64,000 bases of DNA from Petrimonas mucosa. GTDB lineage: Bacteria > Bacteroidota > Bacteroidia > Bacteroidales > Dysgonomonadaceae. A model generated the notes under the pieces. The model worked only from the letters and a program-made list of their open reading frames with translations. It was not told the DNA's origin and ran no database searches. A program made the position numbers and the translations under genes. Where the stretch lies: contig NZ_LT608328.1 of assembly GCF_900095795.1 (NCBI RefSeq), positions 3,465,001-3,529,000 on the forward strand. The letters are read 5' to 3'. Below, piece by piece: positions 1 to 8,550 of the stretch. The first letter of the stretch is position 1, and the number at the start of each line of letters is the position of its first letter.

Positions 1-1
1 C

Positions 2-547
2 GCTTTGGGGACGAGCATCCAATACGCGGGAACCATGGGTGAAAGCCTGGCTGGGCCGGCACAAAATATTCCGTCTTACACCATGCTTCTCACATTCGTG
101 GGTTACTTCTTAGGAATTGCCCTCATTCCAAAATATTTAAAACAGCGGAACGCGTTGTTAATCTGCGCGAGCATCAACCTCATTTTGTCTGCTCTAATCA
201 TTACCACCACGGGAACCGTGAACTTCCTGGGAATAAGCACCGATATTTCGCTTTGGTACCTGGTAATGATGGGGCTCCCCAACGCGTTGCTCTATGCGGG
301 TATTTGGCCCCTCGCCATCAGCGGCTTAGGAAAATACACCAACTTGGGATCAGCATTTTTGGTAATGGCGTTGAGTGGAAGTGCCATTATGCCCATCGTT
401 TACAACGCGTTTTTCGAACTGAATAACGCGACGTTACCTGCTTTCGAGTCGATGAAGTATGCCTACTGGATCTTGATCCCCTGTTTTGCCTATATCGTAT
501 GGTACGCCGCATGGGGATACCGCATCAAGTCCTGGAAGAAAAATTGA
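2..547 (+). CDS. Sugar MFS transporter, C-terminal part (truncated by window edge)
   Basis: The reading frame is open from the window edge, so only the last 181 or so residues are present and the start lies upstream. The visible part is very hydrophobic, with about five membrane segments and short basic loops such as PKYLKQRN, and ends in a basic tail (RIKSWKKN). The segments and the GLPNALLYAGIWPLAISGLG stretch resemble the C-terminal half of the FucP/NagP-type sugar:proton symporters of Bacteroidota. It lies 55 bp upstream of nagA on the same strand, so an N-acetylglucosamine or related amino-sugar permease is the natural guess. The substrate is inferred from neighbours, not from residues. 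Confidence 0.8.
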   Translation, partial: ALGTSIQYAGTMGESLAGPAQNIPSYTMLLTFVGYFLGIALIPKYLKQRNALLICASINLILSALIITTTGTVNFLGISTDISLWYLVMMGLPNALLYAGIWPLAISGLGKYTNLGSAFLVMALSGSAIMPIVYNAFFELNNATLPAFESMKYAYWILIPCFAYIVWYAAWGYRIKSWKKN

Positions 548-602
548 TGTGATAATTGAATAAAATCAGCAAATTTACAAATCAAATTAATTGATATAAA
601 TT

Positions 603-1793
603 ATGAGCCAACGAACGATAATACAAAATGGGAAGGTGATTTTTCCCGATAAAATAGAAGAGAATCTTTCGATCGTATGCGAACAAGGAAAAATTACAGC
701 CATAGTAAAACCGGAACAGGTAACACCGTCTGCAGATGATCGGGTGATCGACGCGAAGGGCAACTACGTTTCCGCCGGTTTCATTGATATCCACACGCAT
801 GGCGGTGGTGGCCACGACTTCATGGATGGAACCGTGGAAGCATTCCTCGGTGCCGCGGAAACGCACGCGAAACATGGCACTACCGCACTGCTACCCACCA
901 CCCTTACCAGCACAACCGAGGAGTTAATTAAAATGTTTGCCACCTACAAGGAGGCTGTAAAACAGAATAAAAAAGGAGCTAAATTTATAGGCCTCCACCT
1001 CGAAGGCCCCTACTTCGCGTATAATCAACGAGGTGCTCAAGACCCTAAGTATCTACGCAATCCCGAGCCGGAAGAGTACAATAGAATACTGGAAGCATCG
1101 GATGATATTGTTCGGTGGAGCTTGGCTCCCGAGCTGCCCGGTGCGTTAGAATTTGGGAAGGTACTTCGGGAGAAAAGTATCCTCACTGCCGTGGCACACT
1201 CCGACGCTATCTACGAAGAGGTACTCGACACGTTTGACGCCGGCTTCACCCTTGCCACGCATCTGTATTCCGGTATGTCCACCATCACCCGGAGGAACGC
1301 CTATCGTTACGCGGGTGTTGTTGAGGCATCTTACTTAATAGACGATATGGACGTGGAAATCATCGCCGACGGCGTACATTTACCGAAATCGCTTCTACAA
1401 TTCGTCTATAAATTCAAGGGGCCCGACAAAACCGCCCTTTGTACCGATTCGATGCGAGGGGCGGGAATGCCAGACGGGGAATCGATCTTGGGTAGCCTCG
1501 AAAAAGGGCAGAAGGTGATCATCGAGGATGGGGTAGCTAAATTACCCGACCGCACGGCTTTTGCCGGTAGCGTGGCCACTACCGACCGGCTAGTTCGCAC
1601 CATGGTAGAGATAGCAGAAGTCCCTTTGGTGGAGGCAGTTAGAATGATGACCCTCACCCCTGCTCGTATCTTGAAAATCGATCAGCAGAAAGGATCAATC
1701 CAGCAAGGGAAAGACGCGGATTTCGTTATTTTCGACAATAATATACATGTTTCATACACAATCATAGAAGGAAATGTCATACACAACAGCTAG
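603..1793 (+). CDS. nagA: N-acetylglucosamine-6-phosphate deacetylase
   Basis: NagA removes the acetyl group from GlcNAc-6-P in the cytoplasm, giving GlcN-6-P and acetate. The 396-residue length is normal for the family. The amidohydrolase metal motif IDIHTHGGGGHDF puts metal-binding histidines at 64 and 66. LEGPYF carries the metal-binding Glu at about 134, followed by AHS (about 199), ATHLYSGM (about 220) and the catalytic Asp in CTDSM (about 282). There is no signal peptide. It starts at an ATG 55 bp after the transporter and is followed directly by nagB, which is the usual catabolic pairing. Confidence 0.95.
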   Translation: MSQRTIIQNGKVIFPDKIEENLSIVCEQGKITAIVKPEQVTPSADDRVIDAKGNYVSAGFIDIHTHGGGGHDFMDGTVEAFLGAAETHAKHGTTALLPTTLTSTTEELIKMFATYKEAVKQNKKGAKFIGLHLEGPYFAYNQRGAQDPKYLRNPEPEEYNRILEASDDIVRWSLAPELPGALEFGKVLREKSILTAVAHSDAIYEEVLDTFDAGFTLATHLYSGMSTITRRNAYRYAGVVEASYLIDDMDVEIIADGVHLPKSLLQFVYKFKGPDKTALCTDSMRGAGMPDGESILGSLEKGQKVIIEDGVAKLPDRTAFAGSVATTDRLVRTMVEIAEVPLVEAVRMMTLTPARILKIDQQKGSIQQGKDADFVIFDNNIHVSYTIIEGNVIHNS

Positions 1794-1821
1794 TTCAGAT
1801 GTAGTTACATTCACGAAAGGA

Positions 1822-2574
1822 ATGTTAGAAGTTAGAATTTTTCATACCCGCGAAGCGATGGGTAAAGAAGCCGCGATCAATGTATCGGACTCCATTCAAC
1901 GGTTACTTAAACAGAAAGAGGAGATAAACATGATTTTCGCGGCAGCACCCTCACAAAGCGATTTCATGAAGGAGTTGATCGCGGACAAGGCAATCGAGTG
2001 GAATAGGATCAACGCCTTTCACATGGATGAATACATCGGGTTAGAAAAAGAAGCTTCGCAAGGTTTTGGTAATTTTTTAAAACGTAACCTTTTCGATCAT
2101 GTACCTCTCAAAAGCGTGCATCTTATAAACGGCCAGGCCGACGATCCCGAGGAGGAGTGCAAGCGATACAGCAAGCTTTTGGAACAGCACACGGTAGACA
2201 TTGTATGTCTCGGCATTGGAGAAAATGGGCACATCGCGTTCAATGATCCTCCCGTGGCGGACTTTAAAGATCCCAAGCAGGTAAAGGTCGTGGAACTGGA
2301 TATGCCTTGCAGGCAACAGCAAGTCAATGAGAATCTTTTCACGGGTATCGACTTGGTGCCTACTCATGCCATCACGATTACTATCCCCGGGTTATTACGC
2401 GGAGGAGAGATGTTCTGCATGGTTCCCGCGCTGAATAAGGCCGAGGCAGTAAATCACACCCTGAACGGTGAGATCAGCGAAGCGTGCCCCGCCTCTATCT
2501 TGAGGACAAAAAAAGGTGCTATCCTCTACTTAGACCGTGATAGCGCGTCATTATTAGAAACCGAGGAAGCATAA
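1822..2574 (+). CDS. nagB: Glucosamine-6-phosphate deaminase
   Basis: NagB converts GlcN-6-P to fructose-6-P and ammonia, completing the route begun by NagA. Family signatures are visible: NAFHMDEYIGL with the catalytic Asp, and LGIGENGHIAFNDP with the active-site His. I chose the ATG at 1822 because the protein then begins MLEVRIFHTREAMGKEAA, like the usual start of the family, giving 250 residues. An in-frame ATG at 1774 would add 16 residues and overlap nagA by 20 bp; it cannot be excluded. Same operon as nagA, cytoplasmic. Confidence 0.93.
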   Translation: MLEVRIFHTREAMGKEAAINVSDSIQRLLKQKEEINMIFAAAPSQSDFMKELIADKAIEWNRINAFHMDEYIGLEKEASQGFGNFLKRNLFDHVPLKSVHLINGQADDPEEECKRYSKLLEQHTVDIVCLGIGENGHIAFNDPPVADFKDPKQVKVVELDMPCRQQQVNENLFTGIDLVPTHAITITIPGLLRGGEMFCMVPALNKAEAVNHTLNGEISEACPASILRTKKGAILYLDRDSASLLETEEA

Positions 2575-2614
2575 TGTTGCTTCTCGTAGAAGAAATCAAC
2601 AAAAAACAGGTGTT

Positions 2615-3613
2615 ATGAAGTTAAGAATTATTTTATCGGTACTCTTATCGGGATTTTTGTTTGTATCCCACGCCCAAATGAAAATTGGGATAATCGGGTT
2701 GGACACCTCCCACTCCATCGCTTTTACCAAATTTATAAATGGAGCGGATAAAAAGGAGGAATATAAAGATTTTCAGATTGTGGCAGCCTACCCGTATGGA
2801 TCCAAGTCCATTAAATCGAGCTACGATCGTATCCCCGGATACATCGAGCAAGTGAAAGAGATGGGCGTGGAGATTGTCTCTTCCATCCCGGAACTTTTGG
2901 ACAAGGTAGATTGCGTGTTGCTGGAGACGAACGACGGCAATCTGCATTTGGAACAGGCCTACGAGGTATTCAAGGCAGGAAAAATCATGTTTATTGACAA
3001 GCCAATAGGCGCGAACCTGGCCCAAGCTATCGCTATCTACGAGTTATCCAAAAAATACAATGTTCCCATCTTCTCTTCCTCTGCCTTGAGATATGTACCG
3101 GAGAGCCAAAAACTCCGCAATGGAGAGTTGGGGGAAGTACAAGGTGTTAACACGTACACGCCCGGGACGCTTGAACCGTCGCATGCCGATATGGCATGGT
3201 ATGGTATCCACGGCATTGAGGCACTGTTCACCGTAATGGGCACGGGGTGTGTATCCGTGAACCGGATGTCCTCCGAAGGATCGGATGTAATTGTAGGTCT
3301 TTGGGACGATGGAAGAATCGGCACCGTAAGAGCCATCCGGGAAGGACATAGGCCTTACGATGGGCATGCTTTCACCGATAAAGGGATCGTATCGACCGGT
3401 AAATACCAAGGTTATGAACCCTTATTGAGAGAGATATTAAACTTCTTCACGACCGGGATCCCCCCGGTGAGTGAAAAAGAGACATTGGAAATCTTCACCT
3501 TTATTGAAGCTGCTGACGAGAGTAAAGGCGCGAAGGGAAAGATAGTTTCAATGGAAGAGACCTTTAAAAAGGGAGCGAAAGATGCTCGGAAGCTAATCCG
3601 AAAATTAAAATAA
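2615..3613 (+). CDS. Exported Gfo/Idh/MocA family oxidoreductase
   Basis: A 332-residue NAD(P)-dependent oxidoreductase-like protein. A signal peptide (about residues 1-20, ending SHAQ) precedes the Rossmann strand MKIGIIGLDTSHS. The conserved lysine of the family is in the variant motif FIDKPIGA at about 129, equivalent to the usual EKP. The GLDTSHS loop replaces the common GxGxxG, which marks a separate subgroup often found next to other Gfo/Idh proteins. It follows nagB by 40 bp and precedes another Gfo/Idh gene by 9 bp. Export to the periplasm is inferred from the leader; the sugar substrate is unknown. Confidence 0.85.
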   Translation: MKLRIILSVLLSGFLFVSHAQMKIGIIGLDTSHSIAFTKFINGADKKEEYKDFQIVAAYPYGSKSIKSSYDRIPGYIEQVKEMGVEIVSSIPELLDKVDCVLLETNDGNLHLEQAYEVFKAGKIMFIDKPIGANLAQAIAIYELSKKYNVPIFSSSALRYVPESQKLRNGELGEVQGVNTYTPGTLEPSHADMAWYGIHGIEALFTVMGTGCVSVNRMSSEGSDVIVGLWDDGRIGTVRAIREGHRPYDGHAFTDKGIVSTGKYQGYEPLLREILNFFTTGIPPVSEKETLEIFTFIEAADESKGAKGKIVSMEETFKKGAKDARKLIRKLK

Positions 3614-3622
3614 CTTCTTGTA

Positions 3623-5044
3623 ATGAAAAAATGTTTCACCATCATCGCTGCTATAACTCTTTTATTGGTATCCTGTACCGGGAAAACCAATAAAACGGAC
3701 ATGAATCAAACAGTGTTTACGGGAGAAGCGGGGGAGGTAAAACTAATTATCCTCGCGCCGGGTCATTTCCATGCCAGCTTGCTTCAAAAAAGCAGGATGG
3801 AGCAAGTGAATGACTCGGTGCAGGTTTATGCAGCCGCCGAAGATGCCGGACTGCGCCAATATCTCTCCGCGATCGAATCATTTAACCAACGGGAACAAGA
3901 TCCTACTCATTGGAATACAATCCTCTACACGGGTAACGATTTTCTTGAAAGGATGGTATCCGATAAAAAAGGAAACGTGGTTGTCCTCGCGGGGAATAAC
4001 CGGGATAAAACCGAGTATATTCGGGCCGCCGTAGAGGCGGGGGTAAACGTGTTATCGGACAAGCCAATGGCGATAAGCCCTGCAGATTTCCGCTTGCTGG
4101 AAGAGGCATACCAAGTTGCCGATTCGAAAAACGTGATGCTCTATGATATGATGACCGAGCGATACGATATGCTTAACATAATTGAAAGAGAGCTGATCAA
4201 CGATTCCGATCTTTTCGGGGAGTTACAACCGGGAACACCGGATGATCCTGCCGTTTACATGGAAAGCGTTCATCATTTTTACAAAGAGGTGTCAGGTGCC
4301 CCGCTGATTCGTCCCGCTTGGTATTACGATGTAGAACAACAGGGAGAAGGAATTGCCGACGTGACCACCCACTTAATTGATCAGCTGTTTTGGAAATGCT
4401 TCCCAGCTGAGCCGATCAACTATCAACAGGATGTTGGGAATATATCATCCACGCACTGGGCCACGGAGATCACCCTTGCTCAATTCAAGCGATCAACCGG
4501 GGAAGCTAGTTTCCCGGGTTATTTGCAAAAACAGCTTGACAATGGGTTATTAAAGGTGTTTGCCAACGGCACCGTCGTTTTTGATGTAAAGGGTAGCCAC
4601 GTGGGCTTGAAAGTCCTTTGGAATTGGGAAGCGCCCGAGGGAGGTGGCGACACTTTCGTATCCGAAATAAAGGGCACCAAGGCGATACTACGGACAGAAC
4701 AAAACAGAGAGCAAGGGTTCGTGAAACAGTTGTATGTTCAACGACCGAATGATATCGACAAGAGTGCTTTCGAAGAGAATTTAACGAAGTCCATTAACAA
4801 ATTACAAGCGAACTATCCCTTTATCTCTTGTTCGAAAACCGGATCCGAGGGGTCGTACTTGGTCAATATTCCCCGAGAAAACAGAGAGGGACATGAGTCG
4901 CATTTCACGTACGTGGCCGAGCGGTTTTTCCAATATTTGGTCGATCGTGATATGCCGGAGTGGGAAATTTCAAACACGTTGGCAAAATATTTCATCACCA
5001 CAAAGGCAGTAGAGGAGGCCAGAACAACAGACAACAATGAATAG
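3623..5044 (+). CDS. Lipoprotein oxidoreductase, Gfo/Idh/MocA type with long C-terminal domain
   Basis: A 473-residue lipoprotein: the leader ends in the lipobox LLVSC with Cys18 as acylation site. The N-terminal Rossmann part starts LIILAPGHFHASLL, an unusual GHFHA loop, and the conserved lysine lies in LSDKPMAIS at about residue 147. The second half fits the oxidoreductase C-terminal domain found with this subgroup. Its last 8 bp overlap the start of the DoxX gene, so the two are probably translationally coupled. A membrane-anchored periplasmic sugar oxidoreductase is the best reading; cofactor use outside the cytoplasm would need a tightly bound nucleotide. Confidence 0.82.
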   Translation: MKKCFTIIAAITLLLVSCTGKTNKTDMNQTVFTGEAGEVKLIILAPGHFHASLLQKSRMEQVNDSVQVYAAAEDAGLRQYLSAIESFNQREQDPTHWNTILYTGNDFLERMVSDKKGNVVVLAGNNRDKTEYIRAAVEAGVNVLSDKPMAISPADFRLLEEAYQVADSKNVMLYDMMTERYDMLNIIERELINDSDLFGELQPGTPDDPAVYMESVHHFYKEVSGAPLIRPAWYYDVEQQGEGIADVTTHLIDQLFWKCFPAEPINYQQDVGNISSTHWATEITLAQFKRSTGEASFPGYLQKQLDNGLLKVFANGTVVFDVKGSHVGLKVLWNWEAPEGGGDTFVSEIKGTKAILRTEQNREQGFVKQLYVQRPNDIDKSAFEENLTKSINKLQANYPFISCSKTGSEGSYLVNIPRENREGHESHFTYVAERFFQYLVDRDMPEWEISNTLAKYFITTKAVEEARTTDNNE

Positions 5045-5540
5045 CGAAAAAACATACACGAAATCGCAACTGGCCTTTTTACTGGTCCTACGATTCGCGA
5101 TAGGATGGCACGTGTTGTACGAGGGGATATCAAAAGTACTCAATCCCCAGTGGACATCCGCTAATTTTCTACAAGAGTCGAAAGGTATCTTATCAGGCCT
5201 TTCAAGTTGGATTATTTCGAACGCCGATGTACTCGCCGTCGTCGACTTTTTAAACGTGTGGGGACTGGTTTTAATTGGGCTCGGTATTCTATTTGGGTTC
5301 CTTTTTAAGCCCGCCGCTATCGCCGGATCCATTTTGATATTTATCTATTACTTATCCGTGCCCCCCCTCGTTGGATATGAATACACGCTTCCTACCGATG
5401 GAAGCAATTTGGTGGTAAATAGAACACTCATAGAAGCGATCGCGCTTTTTGGATTGATACTGTTTCCAACAAATAAAATTTTCGGATTAGATTATTTTAT
5501 CTATTCTCGTAAGAAAGGAAAACTCCATTATGGAAGATAG
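5037..5540 (+). CDS. DoxX family integral membrane protein
   Basis: A 167-residue protein with about four hydrophobic segments. The first contains LRFAIGWHVLYEGISKVLNP, the typical DoxX opening with GWHxLYEGxxK. The gene overlaps its upstream neighbour by 8 bp and its downstream neighbour by 11 bp, and both neighbours are exported Gfo/Idh/MocA proteins. DoxX proteins are poorly characterised; some are tied to quinone or thiol redox chemistry. The tight sandwich suggests it serves as the membrane partner of these oxidoreductases, possibly as electron acceptor. That role is inference. Confidence 0.87.
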   Translation: MNSEKTYTKSQLAFLLVLRFAIGWHVLYEGISKVLNPQWTSANFLQESKGILSGLSSWIISNADVLAVVDFLNVWGLVLIGLGILFGFLFKPAAIAGSILIFIYYLSVPPLVGYEYTLPTDGSNLVVNRTLIEAIALFGLILFPTNKIFGLDYFIYSRKKGKLHYGR

Positions 5541-7134
5541 TAACAAGAAAGAGAGGGAGAACCTCGAGAGCCAACCTTCGCAAGATAAGCCTGAACAAAA
5601 GCCGGCAAAAGACATTTCGCGGCGAAACGCGTTGAAAGCGTTCGCGGGGATACCTGTTGCCGGAATATTTGGCTACGAATTGTTCAAGAAAATCAATCAC
5701 GACACGGGTAAAAGGGACCGTATCACACGTGAACTTGGCCTGGATAAAATGGAATTCCCTATTCCCGATTACGGGAAAAAGGGTTCCCCCGATATTCTTC
5801 GGGTAGGCATAATCGGATTCGGGCGTCGCGCTGAACAGCTCTCTGCTGCTCTCGGATTCATGCACCCCGAGGAGGTAAAAAGAAGAAAAAACAATAATAG
5901 CCTGCAGAGCTGGCTTGAACAGGAGGATCTTGGCGTTGCTATTACTGGAATTTGCGATGTATTCGATCTGCACGCTGAACATGGTATGACCATCGCTAAC
6001 AACAGCCTGCGTCACGGGGCATCGAAGCTCCCTATCAAACGCTATCGCACGTACCAAGATATGCTTGCCGACAAAGATATTGACGCGGTTATTATTTCCA
6101 CACCGGATCATCATCATGGTTTCATGGCAATTGATGCCGTTAGGGCAGGAAAACACGTTTATCTTGAAAAAAGTGTCGCGCACACCGAGGAAGAGTTGAA
6201 CTTATTATACAACACGGTAAAAGAGAGCAATATTACTTTCCAGCTGGGCCATCAAATAACGCAGAGTACCGTTTTCAAACAGGCAAAAGAGATTATCGAC
6301 AAGAACGTGTTGGGTAAGATTACCCTGATTGAGACCACCAGTAATCGCAATACCGCCGAGGGTGCCTGGATCCGGCATTTAGATGCGGACGGGAATCTAA
6401 AGCCGGGCGATGAAAAGAGCATCGACTGGGAACAATGGCTAGGGAACACCCCCTATGTGCCTTTCAGTGTCGACCGGTTCTACAACTGGACAAAATGGTT
6501 TGCTTACGGTACCGGATTAATTGGCCAGCTATTTACCCATGAGTTCGACGCGGTAAATCAACTCATGCGAATTGGCATTCCTCATTCGGTCTCCTCATCG
6601 GGAGGGATATACTATTGGAAAGACAATAGAGAGATACCCGATAGCCTGCATTGCGTATTTGAATACCCCGATAAAGATTTAACCCTGTTATATAGCGGGA
6701 ATCTGGCATCCAGTAGAAGCCGGGGACGTGTATTCATGGGGCACGACGCTTCAATGGAACTCGGGAACAACATTAAAATAACGGTCGATAGAAACTCAAC
6801 GCAGTACAGGAAAGGGATATCATCCGGGTTAATTGAAACTTCATCACCCATGCTTACTTTCAATCCCGGTGCCGGACAAATCGACGCGGTGACTTCTGCT
6901 TCAGAAAAGTACTACGCTGATCGCGGATTGACCAACACGGTGATCAATGGACGGCAAATTGACGTTACCCATTTGCACGTGCGCGAGTGGCTGGATTGCA
7001 TCCGAGAAAATAAAACTACCAGCGCGAACATAGAGGTCGCCTACGAAGAGGGGATTGCCTGCTTAATGGCGCACCGTTCATATCTTGAAAAACGTCAAAT
7101 GTTTTGGGACGCAGAAAACAGAAAAATCGTTTAA
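5530..7134 (+). CDS. Tat-exported Gfo/Idh/MocA family oxidoreductase
   Basis: A 534-residue protein. After a hydrophilic 28-residue lead there is a twin-arginine signal (SRRNALKAF, Arg31-Arg32) followed by a hydrophobic stretch. Tat export fits a protein folded around a bound nucleotide. The Rossmann start is LRVGIIGFGRRAEQ, and the STPDHHHGFMAIDAV segment is typical. The conserved EKP motif reads YLEKSVAH, with Ser in place of Pro, while the lysine is kept. The start overlaps the DoxX gene by 11 bp. The extra length over the usual 430-450 residues lies mainly in the leader and a C-terminal part with unknown role. Confidence 0.88.
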   Translation: MEDSNKKERENLESQPSQDKPEQKPAKDISRRNALKAFAGIPVAGIFGYELFKKINHDTGKRDRITRELGLDKMEFPIPDYGKKGSPDILRVGIIGFGRRAEQLSAALGFMHPEEVKRRKNNNSLQSWLEQEDLGVAITGICDVFDLHAEHGMTIANNSLRHGASKLPIKRYRTYQDMLADKDIDAVIISTPDHHHGFMAIDAVRAGKHVYLEKSVAHTEEELNLLYNTVKESNITFQLGHQITQSTVFKQAKEIIDKNVLGKITLIETTSNRNTAEGAWIRHLDADGNLKPGDEKSIDWEQWLGNTPYVPFSVDRFYNWTKWFAYGTGLIGQLFTHEFDAVNQLMRIGIPHSVSSSGGIYYWKDNREIPDSLHCVFEYPDKDLTLLYSGNLASSRSRGRVFMGHDASMELGNNIKITVDRNSTQYRKGISSGLIETSSPMLTFNPGAGQIDAVTSASEKYYADRGLTNTVINGRQIDVTHLHVREWLDCIRENKTTSANIEVAYEEGIACLMAHRSYLEKRQMFWDAENRKIV

Positions 7135-7179
7135 AATCAAAGAGTAATACAATAAAAAACGTTTGAAAAATATAACAAT

Positions 7180-8535
7180 ATGACAACAAGAAGACAATTT
7201 ATTAAAAATGTAGCCATAGGAACTGCCGCGGTTTCCGCGAGTAAAGTAGGCGGTGTTTTACCCAGCTTCAGCGCGTCGAGTTACCGAAACATCGTGGGTG
7301 CTAATGATCGCATCCGCATCGCGGGTATTGGTGTAAATGCCAGAGGCAACGCGTTGGCTAGAGGATTCGCCAACGAAAAGGAGCGGGGTTGCGTCGTGAC
7401 CGATATTTGTGACGTAGACTCGAGAGCGATAGAAAAGGGAATTAAAACGGTTCAAGATGCAGCCGGCAACAAGCCAAGAGGGCATGAGGATATTCGAAAG
7501 ATGCTGGAATCGAACGATTTCGATGCTGTTTTTATAGCTACTCCTGACCATTGGCACGCTCCGGCCGCATTGATGGCCATGAAAGCAGGAAAGCATGTTT
7601 ACCTGGAAAAGCCAACCAGCCATAGCCCCGAGGAGAATGAAATCTTGATCGCTGCTGAAAAAAAGTACCGGAAGGTAGTCCAAGTCGGCAACCAACGCCG
7701 TTCATGGCCAAACGTGGCACATGCCATAAAAGAGATCCACGATGGCGTGATTGGTGAAGTTCATTACGGGAAAAGCTGGTATTACAACAAACGCCCTTCC
7801 ATGGGAACCGGAAATGTTATTTCTCCCCCCGATTGGCTGAACTGGGAACTTTGGCAAGGGCCTGCCCCTCGCGTCGACTATAAAGACAATATTGTTCATT
7901 ACAACTGGCACTGGGTGTGGCATTGGGGAACCGGTGAAGCACTGAATAACGGCATGCACTTTGTGGATCTTCTTCGCTGGGGCATGAAGCTCGATTATCC
8001 CGTGTCGGTGGATTCCATCGGTGGCAGGTACCACTATCAGGACGACTGGGAAACACCCGACACCCAACTGGTCAACTTCAAGTTTGCCAACGGCAAAGTG
8101 ATGACCTGGGAAAGCCAAAGCTGCGTTCGTTCAAGTATATCAGGACATGGCAGTGGAGTAACTTTCTACGGGGATAAAGGTAGCCTCACGATAGGAGGCG
8201 GTAATGAATACAGGGTGTTTGACCTGGATAATAAACTGGTTAAACACGTGGATAGCAAGATGGTATTCGAAGAAGGGAACCTGGTGAATCCCACGCAAAG
8301 CCTTGATGCATACCACTTCCAAAACTTTTTCGACGCCATTCGTAAAGGAGAAAAATTAAACTCTCCCCTCACCGAAGCATGCATAAGTACACAATTGGTA
8401 CAGCTATCTAATATTTCACACCGGGTAGGAAGATCGTTAAATATCGATCAAAGAAAAGGTACTATCGTGAAAGATAGAGAAGCGAACAAACTGTGGAAAA
8501 GAGATTATGCAAAGGGTTGGGAAATGAAAGTATAA
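7180..8535 (+). CDS. Tat-exported Gfo/Idh/MocA family oxidoreductase
   Basis: A 451-residue protein with an immediate twin-arginine signal (MTTRRQFIKN, Arg4-Arg5). It has the Rossmann region IRIAGIGVNARGNAL, the substrate-side segment TPDHWHAPAALMAMKAG and the canonical motif HVYLEKPTSH with the catalytic lysine near residue 143. A second half rich in Trp and His (YNWHWVWHWGTGEALNNG) is typical of the Bacteroidota subgroup often linked to glycoside oxidation. It lies 45 bp after the previous oxidoreductase gene and 15 bp before the HGSNAT-like gene, so it is probably co-transcribed. Confidence 0.92.
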   Translation: MTTRRQFIKNVAIGTAAVSASKVGGVLPSFSASSYRNIVGANDRIRIAGIGVNARGNALARGFANEKERGCVVTDICDVDSRAIEKGIKTVQDAAGNKPRGHEDIRKMLESNDFDAVFIATPDHWHAPAALMAMKAGKHVYLEKPTSHSPEENEILIAAEKKYRKVVQVGNQRRSWPNVAHAIKEIHDGVIGEVHYGKSWYYNKRPSMGTGNVISPPDWLNWELWQGPAPRVDYKDNIVHYNWHWVWHWGTGEALNNGMHFVDLLRWGMKLDYPVSVDSIGGRYHYQDDWETPDTQLVNFKFANGKVMTWESQSCVRSSISGHGSGVTFYGDKGSLTIGGGNEYRVFDLDNKLVKHVDSKMVFEEGNLVNPTQSLDAYHFQNFFDAIRKGEKLNSPLTEACISTQLVQLSNISHRVGRSLNIDQRKGTIVKDREANKLWKRDYAKGWEMKV

Positions 8536-8550
8536 CATATATCCTGCTCT

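Noticed and set aside
1774-1821. Longer nagB start
   Set aside because: It would add residues foreign to the family and overlap nagA; the 1822 start matches the usual N-terminus. Kept only as an alternative.
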